Shown here: piece after piece, positions 35,750 through 48,256 of the stretch | How positions within the stretch are numbered: position 1 is the first letter of the stretch | How the letters are laid out: the number at the start of each line of letters is the position of its first letter | Source: Acanthochlamys bracteata | Lineage: Eukaryota; Streptophyta; Magnoliopsida; Pandanales; Velloziaceae | Assembly: GCA_019914995.1 (NCBI GenBank) | Contig: CM034144.1 | Coordinates: 382,001 to 446,000 of the forward strand | Direction of reading: 5' to 3' | Length of the DNA: 64,000 nucleotides | The notes under the pieces: model-generated | Seen by the model: the letters and a program-made list of their open reading frames with translations, nothing else | Told to the model about the DNA's origin: nothing | Database searches by the model: none | Translations under genes and position numbers: made by a program

Positions 35750-36044
35750 GGGCATGTTTTAAATGTCCGTAACTGAGTTTCGTGAAAGTAAAAAGTATAA
35801 AGTAAAATTTCTTAAAAAATAAAATGAAAGTAGAGTTTAGTATTTGTGTTTCAATATGTGTTAAAAGTGTGTTAAAAATTAAAAGATATAATTATATTGA
35901 AAAGTGTGTAAATAAGAAAGTTGGAACTAAAATTTCATATGTGAAAATGAAATTCTGAATTGTTGATATAATTAAAACATAAAATTATTCAGAACTCAAA
36001 ATTTGGCCCAAAAAAATAAAATTACGGACATTTAAAATATGTCA
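35750..36044. mobile_element. MITE, GGGCATGTTTTAAATG family, TTA target duplication
   Basis: 295 bp. The left end GGGCATGTTTTAAATGTCCG is inverted at the right end as CGGACATTTAAAATATGTCA, matching at most positions. TTA flanks both sides (35747-35749 and 36045-36047). Tourist-like by target site. No coding capacity. Confidence 0.82.
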
Positions 36045-36864
36045 TTAAAAAAATTGGAGTTCTATCAACTTGAAACAAGCCCTTAGTTATCCAAAGCATG
36101 TTAGCATTAGTTTACATGGGCAACATATGTTTCTTCGTCTAAAAAAAGAATAAACTTGAACTACTAAAACAACAATAGAGGAGATCTTTGTTTTGGATAG
36201 AGCAAAGGGTGCAGAATTATTTTTCCGGTATTAATGCAGCAAAGCTGGCGCTTACTTGATGCAACTAGGGGACCGGTTCTTAATTAATGCCAGAGGAATT
36301 GGGATTTTTGTCCTTTTGCTTGTTTTTATAATTCAATTTTTTGTTTTTTTAATTTTCCCCTATTTCTTAGTTTTAAAATAGTCCTAAAGCAATCTCTAAA
36401 CAATAATATTTTTTTGGCATGTTTATGAGATTTTTTGGAATGTTAAAATACTTTTTGGTATGAAATTGGAAGGGGCAATTCACGTGCTGTGCTTTCTCTC
36501 TCTCTGCAACAACAGTTTCATTCATTTAATACCCTCACCAGCGCATTACATTCCACACTCACAGAAGAACATTCATTCACTGCCCTCTCTTCTTTATCGT
36601 AAAAGACATAACTGCCCTTACCGACGACATCTTTCTCTACAGTTACATAGTTGTATTTGTAAATTTTACGAATAATTAAGAGTAATAGTGTAGTTAATTA
36701 TTTGAAAATATATTATAAAACAACCACTATTCCGTTATCCATTACTTTAAAAGTTTATTTTTATTTTTGTCTTGTAGCGCCTGCTTCTTTTAATTACTCC
36801 ATCTTTGCTTGCATTCAAGAAAAAGTTACATAAAAACTCCAACTTTTTGTTTCCTTCTTCTTCG

Positions 36865-37935
36865 ATGGATCGAGTTCTACTAACAGACGCAGCCGCCGTT
36901 ACCACGAACGGCGGCAGCGTACCATCGCCGTTACCATCTCCGTTTACTACTTCTTCATTCTCTTCGTTACATCCCGGAATGGCTGCTATCATCGGAGTAC
37001 TCACGACAATGTTCTCCGTCACCTTTCTTATTCTTCTCTACGCGAAACATTGCCGCCGTTCGGTTAATTCCGTTAACTTTTCAACAATTAACTACCCTGT
37101 TGGAAGTTTAACTACTTACTACAACAACAACAACAACAACAACAATAGGCGAAACTCCGGAGTCGAACGAGCGGTTGTTGACTCGTTGCCGGTGCTCCGG
37201 TTCGGTTCGTTGCAGGGCGAAAAAGAAGGGCTTGAATGTGCAGTCTGTTTAAATCAGTTTAATTTCGACGAGACCCTTCGGCTTCTACCCAAGTGCCGGC
37301 ACGCATTCCATGTCGAATGCGTGGACACTTGGTTAGAATCTCACTCCACTTGTCCGCTTTGTCGATTTCGCGTCGATCCAGAAGACATTCTTCTGTTCCC
37401 CCGACCGCCGCCGCCACCGGCAACGCCGCCGCCACAAGTCGAAACAACAAACCAAATTGTTAGTTCTAGTTTTGAACCAAAATTCAGTTTCGAGAAAATT
37501 CGAGCTTTTGGTCGGAGAATCTCCGGGCGTCATTCTTCTGCTGAAGTTTCTGCTGCTGCTAACCGGACTAAACGCCCGGTTCATTCTAGAATGTCAGCTG
37601 ATATCCAGACCAGCAGTATTGCTACTACTACTAGTACTACTCTCCCTCCGATTCAACGTGAACCGGCTAAAAGAAAAGACGGGTTGTTACTTTCGGAGCC
37701 GGGAAAGAACCCCGAGCGTTTCGAACACCGGATTAATATTATCGACGCAAATGAGCGGCCGGTTCGTGAACGGTGGAGTGATATTTGTCGACCATGCGAT
37801 CATTTATATATACGTCCGGATATGATAACAATGTTGCCAAACAACAGCCGGAGTTCGGTAACCGGAAATAGCAGAAGTGTGATGTCGAAGCCTCGGAGCT
37901 TGTCGGAGATCACTGGAGTCAGTAGACGTGGCTGA
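36865..37935 (+). CDS. ATL-type RING-H2 E3 ubiquitin ligase
   Basis: Single exon, 356 residues from the ATG at 36865. One membrane helix (about 38-59, GMAAIIGVLTTMFSVTFLIL), then a basic patch, a run of eight asparagines (87-94) from an AAC microsatellite, and the GLD-like segment LPVLRFGSLQGEKEGLECAVC. The RING-H2 finger is complete: Cys125, Cys128, Cys144, His146, His149, Cys152, Cys163 and Cys166, with the ATL spacing and Trp156 for E2 contact. The long C-terminal part with SDICRPCDHLYIRPDMITM and SRSLSEITG-type wording points to the ATL42/ATL43 subgroup. ATLs are membrane-anchored ligases often linked to defence and stress responses. The start agrees with the family, although some relatives have a signal peptide first. 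Confidence 0.93.
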   Translation: MDRVLLTDAAAVTTNGGSVPSPLPSPFTTSSFSSLHPGMAAIIGVLTTMFSVTFLILLYAKHCRRSVNSVNFSTINYPVGSLTTYYNNNNNNNNRRNSGVERAVVDSLPVLRFGSLQGEKEGLECAVCLNQFNFDETLRLLPKCRHAFHVECVDTWLESHSTCPLCRFRVDPEDILLFPRPPPPPATPPPQVETTNQIVSSSFEPKFSFEKIRAFGRRISGRHSSAEVSAAANRTKRPVHSRMSADIQTSSIATTTSTTLPPIQREPAKRKDGLLLSEPGKNPERFEHRINIIDANERPVRERWSDICRPCDHLYIRPDMITMLPNNSRSSVTGNSRSVMSKPRSLSEITGVSRRG

Positions 37936-38460
37936 ATTGAAACCGTTGGTTTAACTAACTATTTTGTTGGACGCGGATGGCCCTCAGAATTGGTTCAATT
38001 TACGAGGCAATGCCATTGTGGTTGATGTTGTCCTCGAAAATCAGTGCTTGTGTTCGACATGAACGGCGGCGATGTCGAAAGGTTGGTTGGAATTAGAGCC
38101 GTGGACTCGTCTTGGGCAAGTGTTGTGACGGAAAAAAAAAAAAAGAAAAGAAAAAATACAAGGTTTGAAATATTAACTTATTTTTTATATTCTTACTCCA
38201 TATTAAGCTAGTTGTTTTTTAATCTGAAATGCTTATTCAGAACTCATAGGAGGTAGTGTTTATTGGGAGCTAAAATTGGAAGTTAGTAGATTGAGTTGCT
38301 TGCATTTTTACTACATTTAATCCGCCCATTTCTTATTTTTTATCCTTCGGTTTTTGTCTTAGATACAATATACTTAACAGTATATTAATAAATATAAAAA
38401 ATTTATTTAAAATAATAAATATTTAAACATAATGAGTAATTTTGTCAGCGCTATTGCAGT
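37936..38460. other. ATL 3' UTR and spacer
   Basis: Probable 3' UTR with an A-run near 38130; nothing else seen. Confidence 0.5.
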
Positions 38461-39690
38461 CATAGTTGTAAAATTCGGACCGGCCAGTCTGGATCGATCC
38501 GAAAATCGTCGATCCGGAACGTAAACCGGTCCGGTAGGGGTGACAAATTTCGATCCGACCGGAAACTGATCCAAAAAGGTCGAGTTCGGATCAAGCCTTA
38601 ATTGGGTTTGGATCGATTTCGGGTCGATCCGAAAATGCCCCGAAAAATTTAAACGGGTTCGGGTTGATCCGAAAATGATCCGTTTAATCCGTATAACTAT
38701 TTATATAGTATATATTACTTAATAATTAGAAAAAAAAAGCAAAAAATTTGAATTTAATTTGTATATATATATATTTTTAGTTTATCTTAATTTTAATTAA
38801 TTTTTATTTAATTTATAAATTTGTCAAAATTAATATATATTTTTTAAATATATCATAATTAATAATTTTGATATATTATTATTAAAAATTAATATTTATA
38901 ATTTTTATTTAATAATTTAATTATTAAATGGGTTGACCCGAGTTTGATCCGGTTATAAATATATTGGGTTAGGATTAACAATTTTGACTCATATAAATAA
39001 ATGGGTCGAGTTAGGGTTGAATAATTTTGACCCGGTTATTATATGGGTCGACCCGAAACCGACTTATAAACCCATATTGCCACCCCTACAGTCCGGATTT
39101 ATAATAAAACTGTTTATGCAATCGACCCGCTCTGATCCGCTTTGATCCGTTCTGACTCGCTTCGACTCGATCGACCCGCTCGTCCGGATCGAACTGGGTT
39201 AAATTAAATTTTAAAAATTTTAAATTTGTGATATATTGATGCAAAAATAATTATTAGTAGTTTTATATTGAAATATAATATGTAATTTATATTTTCTATT
39301 TGGATATGATAATGCAAAAAAAAAGCTTGTTATATTTTATTTATAAATATTTATTATTAGTAATTTTTAAGTTTTTATATTACTAATTTTGTTAATTGTA
39401 AGAAAAATAACAAAATTATTTTAAAACAAAGAATTTCTTTTGAAATTTATTATTTAAAATATTTTTTTATTTATTTATATTTTTTTTGTTAGTTTATTTT
39501 TTTTTTTATACCTTCTAACAAAGAAAAATTTTATTATTGTTTCTTTTGAAATAATAAGCGTTCGCATTATCGTCAACGCTTTAGTATTTTTGACATGACG
39601 GTTCAACCCATTGACCCGACGGGTCAACCCGTGATCTATTGATCCGGATAGTTTTTCGGTTCAATATCCGGTTCGATTTTTATAACTATG
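38461..39690. mobile_element. Outer transposon with CATAGTTGTAAAATTCGGACCGG inverted ends, interrupted by another element
   Basis: The left end (38461-38483) and the right end (39668-39690) are inverted copies matching at about 20 of 23 positions, reading CATAGTT and CCGG in common. The interior carries repeated GACCCG/CGATCCG words and an AT core, as in the relative at 14771-15503. Without the inner insertion it is about 676 bp, close to that relative's 733. No transposase frame is visible, so it is non-autonomous. Confidence 0.8.
38535..39088. mobile_element. Inner transposon nested in the outer one
   Basis: The ends TAGGGGTGACAA and TTGCCACCCCTA are inverted repeats with one mismatch. The subterminal regions repeat GGGTCGACCC and GATCCG words in both orientations around an AT core of about 250 bp. 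It splits the outer element between CCGG and CAGTCCGGATTT, which are continuous in the related copy (14836-14856). Confidence 0.8.
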
Positions 39691-40745
39691 TTTGTAGTTG
39701 TCATGTAATTTAATCTCCACATTTGAAATTTTAGTTTTAAAATTTCAATCTTATGAAGCTTTGGAACATTAGTAGTCGGAAACGATCCGAATATTGATTC
39801 AAAAAAATTGCCGAATCGTATCCGGTCTATCTAATAGATCAATTTCGTCGGTTCAAACCATACCTTTTTTTCGGCTCGACGACAACGGGCGCTGGCTCTC
39901 AACTGGTGGTGTGGGTCTAGTTTCAAATCCAAGCTCATTTATATTTATAACTATCTCTTGTATGATTTTTTTTTAATCTTTCTTATTTTTTTCATTGACA
40001 TTCTAAAAAAATTCTATTCGACGGCTGAATCTGAATTGAAAATCAGGGAACATGGCCATGCAGTACAAGGAAGTATTTTGTATTTGGCCTGATAGATTTG
40101 TGATCGACGCGAATGAAACGTAGCTGTGATAAGAATATTCATAACGTGAAACATCAATATACAAGGAAGTGATAAGCTTTTCATCATTGACGTTGTAAAC
40201 AGTGCTGCTTTTGGCGTTGCGTTTGTTTTTATTTCCTGTCATTTCAATTCATTTTTTTTTCAAATAAATAAAAAATTACTGAAAATAATATTTGTACTTA
40301 TTTAAAAATATATTATATACTTTTTATATTTAAAAAAAATTATAAAAATTATATTAAAAAATACGAATTGAAAATTAAAAAATTATTTTTTTTAGAATAG
40401 ATAGCAAACGTTATATATTCTAAGAAAGGTTATATTTAGAGCTGCTTTTCACTCTATTTTAACTTTTCATTTCCCAAAGAACGTCTATAGTATTACAGAA
40501 AATACTATGAATGTAAATATTTTGCAGTCCACACTACCGCAGCTGATGAATGTATCTAAAACAGTGGAGAAAAAATTTTAAGAAAAAATCTGTACAGAAG
40601 GTTGAGAGTTTGTTTCTATACATTGTGAAGAGTCAGGAAACTCCTTGGCTGCTCTTCTTGTGCCATTGGATGATTTAATACTATTTCAATCTGTATACAC
40701 TATATATATGCAAATTTTACTTTTGCTTTTATTTCTGTTGAAGTA
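39691..40745. other. Intergenic spacer and RING gene 3' UTR
   Basis: No supported gene. A minus-strand 79-codon frame at 40003-40242 starts with ATG but shows no recognisable motif. 40260-40400 is A/T only. The 3' UTR of the minus-strand RING gene lies at the right. Confidence 0.45.
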
Positions 40746-42798
40746 TTATGAAGGACATGCGGATGCCTTACAGACAGGGCACCAGTTCTTGATATGGAGC
40801 CACTGCTGGATGCAACCAACATGGAACAGATGCTCGCATGCTAACCTCCCAACAAAATCACCCACACGATATTCTTCCTGCAATGGAAATCATCGAAGGA
40901 TCACTTACTTAGATCCTCATTCTATCTACTGCAGAAAATTAAACGTCGAAATAATTTTACCTGACAAATGCTGCATTTAACATCAGCCTCCTCTTGACCG
41001 ACGGTGCCTGGCATTGAAGAGGGAGGTGCGTAAATACATTTTTTAAGGCATTTTGTTAGTGCTTCTTCTGAGAGGGCTGTGCTGACAGTGCCCATCTTTT
41101 CCTCGAGAGCTAATAATTCCTGTCATATTAGGAACAAAAGATTATCAACTTGTGAAACTTGTTGAACAAAAATCAGGTGGTCTTTTGATATATAGTTTGA
41201 GGCACTTCGAAGATATATACACAAACCTCGTAAGTCATATTATCAATGTCCATTCTCATATCTCTATGCCTGTCGTAGAAGCTCATCCCGCCCAAAATCA
41301 AGTTTGTTTCCAACGTCAGTAGTTGCTGCAGTGAAAAAACAAGAGCAAGCTTAGCTAGGATACAAGAATTAAACTGCACTTACTAGAAAGCTATGGACAA
41401 CCTCATATGACAACTCTTCGTCTTGTTCAATTCTATCGAGTGCTAACAGTATCTGCAAACAGAGAGCAACATGCACGATTAGATCAAGTAACATAGATCA
41501 ATCGTTCAGCATGCAGAAAAAACAGTTAATCACGAAATCTAACGAGGTAATTAGATAAGCACCTCTGCAACACCTTCCATGTTGACGCGTCGGTAACCAT
41601 CTCTATCTCCCATAAGTCTACGGAGTACACGTGTGCTACTATCCTCAACCTGAGATGCTGATCTGTTACGTGCTGCCCTGCTGCTGGGAGCTGGACGCCC
41701 AACTGCTTCATGTAATGGAGAAATTTCGAAAGGGAAAGATAAGAATTCACTCCCAGAAGCTTCTTCCAGACTAGAAGCTTCCGTCATCAGAAGCTGCGGA
41801 GTTAAGACTGACTCTTGCTCGTCGAGTAAAAACATTCGAACATCTTCTTGATCAGTCAATCTTGTTCTGGTATTACCAGAATCAGGCCTTCGGGTTCGAA
41901 CAGAGACTGCTGCTTCGCTTCTAACAGGTCCACTTCTGTCCCTTCTAGGAGGTAAAGGAGGCAACGGACTCTCACGACCAGACGGCGTTGGCACAGAAGG
42001 GGTGCTGCGACGAGAGCTAGAAGTTTCACTTCTGCAAGATGCTGTTGCATTCTTCGCCCTTGAAGAAGAGGTTCCACTCTCATATAGTCTCTTCGTCACT
42101 GTATCAAGTCTTTTACTTCCGACGTTGTCTGGCTGTGAGCAATTTGATGGAAGAATGCCTGATATTGATTTGCAGCTAAGATTTCTGAGGCTCTGTGTTA
42201 CAGGTCTAACCGCTAAACTGGTGCTTCTAGAAGTAATAGCATGCCTCAAAGAAGAGCTTGGGGAAGTTTCCTGGTGGTTTGACCCTAGCTGATGGTTGCG
42301 TTGCTTCCAGGTTCTTGAACTTGATCGTGCAACTGAATGAGTCAACTTGACAGTCACGTCTTCCAAATCAGGTGACATTGTCTGATTGCTTGAACTTGTC
42401 AGAACAGATTCCATTTCATCAGCTTCACCAACCTCTTGAGCAGGCTCCAAGTCATTGATTTCTTCCTGACTAGAACTTCTTTCTCCAATAGATAATGTCT
42501 GACGGCCTCTTTCTTCCTGATCACGAATCACTTTCTTAATAATACTCGAGGAAGAGAGTGATCTGGAGGAACTCCCAGCGAAGGCTTTACTGCAGGTTGA
42601 CCGAAATGAACTAGCAGCAGATTTTGTTTTTTCAGGCATTCCTTTTTGTGGGCTCTTCGTCGAATTGGAACTGCTGCCACAACCTAAACGCTTGCAATAT
42701 GGCTTCTCTTCGGATTTAGTATTTTTGAAAGCAAGTGTACCCCCTCTACTGGAAAAGCTAGGGCCTCCTATAGATCTCTTACGCGTATAAGCATCCAT
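40746..42798 (-). CDS. RING-H2 E3 ubiquitin ligase (long serine-rich N-terminus; JUL1/RHG1A-like)
   Basis: Five coding exons (complement of 41563-42798, 41402-41452, 41227-41325, 40961-41119, 40746-40877), all in phase 0, give 558 residues. The start MDAYTRKRS is the one used by this family. The first 412 residues are serine/arginine-rich and probably disordered. The C-terminal block reads VSTALSEEALTKCLKKCIY, then a RING-H2 finger from about 511: CSIC, ACEHLFHVGC, NWCPVC, with all eight ligands. This conserved C-terminus defines a plant clade including JUL1-like ligases, which I recall only by name. Cytoplasmic or nuclear ubiquitin transfer is expected; the substrate is unknown. An acceptor at about 42845 shows that the first coding exon begins with leader sequence. 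Confidence 0.93.
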
Positions 42799-44520
42799 TT
42801 GAGAGACCACTGAACTCTTGGTTCAACCAACTTAGATGCTTCCTGTGATCAGCAAAAATGAAAAGTTCAGTAAATTTATAACTCACAATGGATATCCCAT
42901 AGCAAAAGCCTAGCAACAACTCCAACTGAAACTCCATCACAAAAGAAGAGATATCTTATACTACCCATAATTTCCTTGACTATGGTTAAGAGATAATCAC
43001 AGTACAAAACTTCATATAGGACGCAAAGAGGGATCCAATCAATTTAGCCTTTTAGTTAAGTATAAACTTCATGAAGTTTCAGATACCAGTTTCAAGCTTG
43101 TTCCGCCAAGGTTGCTTTTAATAACTAGAATTATATCTAAGACAGCCACTCTATTTCTTGTCACCTCGTAATTATTTCTATCACAAAACAGTAGCTACGT
43201 TTAATTAGGACTACGATATAACATGGATGCTTGAAATTCAATCCTATCGACAGGACAGGAAACTGATTTTTCAAATCAACTACCAATCCAACTGTAATCA
43301 GAAGAATCAATTGAAAACATAATAAACTTTTCGGAAAATTGTGTCATGCATAACACAAAAGTTGAACAATCAACATGTTTTTTCCCTTTTTCCCATCGTC
43401 TTTTGCAGATGCACAACCATAATATTCATAAATAAAACGAAATACAAACCCATAAACCAACACCAAAGAGCAATTCCGTGTTCATCAACACATACCAATC
43501 CATGAACGTCACTACATAGTGCTTTATCCACGACGCATAGAAGTTATCACAAACAACACCAACAAGAGAAGAAAAACAGCCTCATATATATTCCTTTACA
43601 AGGAGCCAGAGGAAGAAGACGAGGAGGTTAAGATGGGTGTATAATCCATTCGAAAAGGTCAAATTTTTCTAAAAGCAGAAAAGCTATGTTTCAGGAAATT
43701 GAGTTCCTTTCTCTACCACAAACATTCACTTAATTTTAGGAAATGAAGAAATATTATAATATATCAAACATGGTGAGATCAAAATTTATCAACATTAAAG
43801 AAGAAACATTCGTCTTCTTCTCTGCTTTACGAGTGATAAAGTACCGAAATTAGTAGGTAAACAGAAAAGGAAACGACTGGATAGAAAAAAGCTGGAACTC
43901 ACCATGATAGAGCTAATAAAATTAACATTTGATTGTTCCAGAACCTCAAAAGGAATCCAAAATCCTTCATAATTTGAAGAAAAAACTTCAAAAAGAAAAT
44001 CAAATAACAACTCCAAATAAAAATCACTCTTTTATCTCTTTGAGCCATAATTCCACCTGTAAATAAGCTGAAAAAACAATTTTTTTCCCAACCCAGGTAA
44101 GTTATTAGCAACATATCAGTCAAGCAAAAACCAAAAGCTGAAAAGATAAAAGTTCTAAGAAGAAAATAAAATTTTATTTTCTCTTTTGGGTTCTCTACCT
44201 CCTACAAATTTCCACTGAAGCTATCAACCGGAAAGACTCCTAAAAAACTCACATAATACTTCTTTTCACAGATGAAAAGATCACACACAAACAAGAGTCA
44301 GACAGCGAACTAAGAAGAATTAAACATACGCACAAATCCAAAATCCAAGTCAGTAACTCTCTGAATTAAAATCTCTTGTTTCTTGAAATTCATACCTGTA
44401 ACAGTGGCGTGGATGCCACGGAGAGAAAGAAAGAAAGAAAACAAGGAATGAAAGAACGAAACGTGCGCAACAGAAGACCGAAAACGAAGAAGAAAGAAAG
44501 ACCAACAAAGCTTTAATACT
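42799..44520 (-). other. Leader introns and promoter of the RING-H2 gene
   Basis: On the minus strand an exon start is visible at about 42845 (CACAG acceptor). A possible internal leader exon ends near 43903 (donor GTGAGT), and the first leader exon ends near 44396 (donor GTATGA). The purine/pyrimidine-rich leader is at 44400-44520. No other gene seen. Confidence 0.5.
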
Positions 44521-47500
44521 AGTACGCGTTAAACCAAAGATGAAATCTTTACCGTCCAGTTAGATAATGTTGACGTAAGTTTTCAATCCTCCCCGTTAAA
44601 TTTGGTTCGGGATTCGTGTTACGTGTAGTGGTTAGCTCACGCTTTAATGGACCCCTCCGCCGCCCACCAGAGAATGAAGAAGACGAAGAAAAAAACTAAA
44701 GAAAAAAGTTCTCATCTTTTTAAATTATGAAAACTATAAAAGGAAATTCACCATTCGTTAAGAAATTTATTCTATTCTCAAATATGTCAATTCTGGTTTT
44801 CCTCTAAAGCTTTTTAACAGAAAATTTTCATATCCACTCGGGTCATTGTTCTTCTAGTAATATCAACGCTGTCCAGAATAAATACATTAATAAACAAAAT
44901 TTCAAGAGCTTGATTAAATTTGGCAAAACATTGATTGATCAATTCGTTCTCTCATTTTCAGTAAAGCATGAGCTGAACGTGAATTGTGGAAAGACAAAGT
45001 TTGCTTCTTTTATGAAAAAGAAAAAAAAGAAGATTTGAATTTGTTCATCTCTTCTCCATGTAAGCAATGCAGTACTTGTTGATGTTGATTTGAAGTTAGT
45101 TGATAAGTTGAATGATTCAAAAAATTGTTTGTATTAAAATTTGATTATCACATTAGATACATTTTTAGACAGTTATCTGTCTATTTCAGTGAAGCAATTC
45201 TGTGGTTATCAAAATAAAATAACAGAAAATTCAAAGGAAAATCTATAGGAGAAACTCAAGAAAGCATTATGTGTTATTCAGAAAAAATCAGATGAAATTA
45301 TGAAAAATAATGAAATAATTAAGGAAAAAACCTTAATGTTTACATCGTTAAGACGCAGAATTTATAGAAAATTATAGAAATGATTAGCCGCTCATTATTC
45401 TGAACTTCAAGATAGAAAGAAACCCAAACTAAATGACTTTAAAAGATAGACATTAAGATAAAAAATTATTCTTTTATTTACTCAAAACACGGACATAATT
45501 GTCGTTCTCAATCACGAACATTCAGTAAGTGATTCGAACATATTTGACAACAAACAAATACAAACATGAACATTCAGTAAGTGATTCGAATGTGGGTATC
45601 AACTTCTCTTCCATTCTTTCGTGTTTTGATTCAATTACAAAATTGTAATCTTTTTATGCATTCTTTCTAGATTTTGATTACAATATCAGGAAAGCTGGCA
45701 TTATTTCATTGTTGATGTAATTTGTTATTTGGGATCATTGTTGGAAGAAGAACATGAACAACAAACAATAAACTAGTGGGTTTCATGTTATTTTTCTGGT
45801 TGATGACAAAAAAAGTATGAAAACTTTCTTAAAATAGAGGTACTGCAAAAATATGTTTGTTTAAGGAGAAGTAATATCAAATTTGAAAGAATCTTGTTTG
45901 TCACGGACAAGTTTCAAGTTTTATGGAAATGATATCCAAAGTTGATATCTTTTTGTATAGAAATTGCTATGCCAAAAATAGCTCAAACTTTATACTAATC
46001 AATACTTGAGATCTAGGTGGCATTTGAAAATGCTTATGAAATAGAACTTTTCTGAAATAGAAGATATTTTTATTTTTTTTGTGAAACGAACTTTATATTT
46101 TTTATTTTCAAAAAAATTATAAAAATATGCATTAAAAAGATCTCATTCCGTAGAATTATTTTACACTTTTTAAATTTTTAAATAAATTTTTTATATACTT
46201 ATAAAATATGTATTGAAAAATATAAAATAAAGAAAAGTTAAAAAGCAGCGTTTCAAACGCTGCTCCAAATGCGCACCTAGACAATACTAAATTTTAGAAA
46301 AATATTTGAAAGTACTTATAAAATAAATTTTTTCAAAATAAAAATAATTTAAAAAAAAATTATAACTACAAATAAAAATAAAAAAAAAAATTATAATATA
46401 TTATACTTTTTCAAATTTTATATAAATTTAAAAAAATAATATTTATTGAGAATACGAAATAAAACACTTTTTGAAACACAATGCCAAATCTTGCCTAAAA
46501 CCTTAACATATGAGTATATAAATTTAGTTGAAATTTATTTCTTTTAGCTAAAACTTTACTTTCAAATAAAATTAAACAAAAAAATAAAACTCACTTTGTA
46601 TAACCATTTATCAAAGAATTCAAATTTAAAAAATTCACTATTTATAAACTCACTTTAAGACGGCTTATATACATGATATTATGTTTATCTATTTATGTCA
46701 TATGTATTATTTAGCTTTTTATATCTTTGAATTTTTGTTAGGTATGGTTTGTGGATAATAGGAGATAATAAAAAGGACCACATTAGAGTTGGAATTCAAC
46801 AATTCTACTATTTTCTTCCATGACTTTTTTTATTTTGGTAGAGCTCCATTTATACATGATTTTCTTTGTAAGTTTATAGAAAATTATTGGATATGCAATT
46901 TCTAGAACTTCAAGAACTAAAATACAAAAATTTTGAGACCCAACAAAAAGATACATGCCAAGTTCCAATTGATCAATTCTAGCTTATTCCAAAATAGAAT
47001 TAGAATTCATTCTAAGCACGCAATTTAATATAAGAATTTCTTACACCTAATCAAAGTTGTTTCTTGAAGGTTTCGTTCACTCTAATTATTTTTTATTTCT
47101 TTCTTGATTCTTCTAATTTAATAATGATGCAAGGAAATTGAAACAGAAATAAATGTTGCATTCACGTATATATGTTTTATCATCGTTATAAAATAAATAA
47201 ATTAATTAACAACTCTTTCATAATCTTGACATAGGGCTTTATTTTCTAGTTTAGCAAGTATATAATTCTGGAGCTTATTTTCTGCATTTCAATTTTCTTT
47301 TCTAACTTCGTGTATTTTTAGAATTAATTATTCGAAAGAAATGAATTGGAGATAAATTTGATATGTTTGAAATATATTTAAATTTAAAAACGAAATTTGA
47401 ATTTAAAAATCTGATATAAAAAGACAAGTTCAATAAAATTGAAACAAGTTATCAAGAACGTCTGTTAGCTTTTTGGTCTGGATAAGCTTAAACATAGAAT

Positions 47501-48256
47501 ATATTTTAATCAAATAAAAAAAATAAATTTCATACAAGTAAATTTTGTAAAAATAAAATTTAGTTAAAATAAAATTCGATAACAATAAAATTCCGTATAA
47601 AAATAAAAATAAAATTTAAGTAATAATTGAAACACATAAATACCGAATTTGAAAAAAATTAAAATCGATTTAACTAAAATATAAGATTAACGTATATTTT
47701 GATTAAGGGACTGTTTAGCTTAACTTATCAAAAAATAATTTTTTAATTTTTATTTTTAATTTTTTAATATATTATAAATATTAAAAAAATTATTTCAAAA
47801 TCTAAAAAATATAAAAAAATTTATATAATAAAGTTTTGTATTATATATTTCTATTTTTTATTTTTAAAATAAAAAATAAAAATATTTTTTATTTAAAAAA
47901 AATTATTTCAAAAGTACACTCTAAATATTTCTAATATATTTTGATTACACAAATATGGCCCAATGGGCCATGTGCATTATTATTGGGCCTTATTTTATCT
48001 AAACTCGTCATGTGACATCAATGCTTCATCATTATTATTATTGAAAAAAACTTTCATGAACTCGTTCAACGTTTTGGTTTCAACAATAGCGATCAACTCA
48101 ATCTTATTCGCATATAATTTGCACCGAAGACTGAATTTGTAAGTTCTATATGCATGATTTTCATCTTCCAAAACAAAAAAAAAAAAAAGGAAGCAGCGGT
48201 GCAGATTTGAGAATGAGCAATGATCGATGACAAGTTGAGAAAACCAGAAAAAAACT
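44521..48256. other. Intergenic, AT-rich, several MITEs, no gene
   Basis: The RING gene promoter is at the left. MITE copies lie at 46016-46275 (clear), about 46290-46490 and about 47705-47925 (weaker). A short direct repeat, about 25 bases, occurs at 45516 and 45567. Frames here are short and motif-free. Confidence 0.5.
46016..46275. mobile_element. Tourist-like MITE, GCGTTTGG family, CTA target duplication
   Basis: 260 bp flanked by CTA on both sides (46013-46015 and 46276-46278). The left end GGTGGCATTTGAAAATGCTT is inverted at the right end as GCTGCTCCAAATGCGCAC. The core is A/T only. Confidence 0.82.

Larger units (their letters stand above)
32364..36864. other. Long AT-rich intergenic region with several MITEs
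   Basis: No supported gene in 4.5 kb. The promoter of the minus-strand XTH is at the left (TATATGA near 32545 on the minus strand). MITE-like blocks lie at 32583-32880 (weak), 33138-33362, 33535-33760, 33912-34140 and 35750-36044. A moderately GC-rich patch at 35330-35510 has tRNA-like A-box wording but no fold. The right end is the ATL promoter, with a CT-repeat at about 36495. Confidence 0.5.

Noticed and set aside
36805..36864. Upstream extension of the ATL frame
   Set aside because: It begins with TTG, not ATG, and adds no family feature.
39890..39935. SINE-like wording (GGCTCTCAACTGGTGG, GTTTCAAATCC)
   Set aside because: The boxes are only about 29 bases apart and no tail or target duplication is clear.
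40003..40242. 79-codon minus-strand frame starting with ATG
   Set aside because: No motif, signal peptide or conserved-looking segment, and it sits in repeat-rich DNA.
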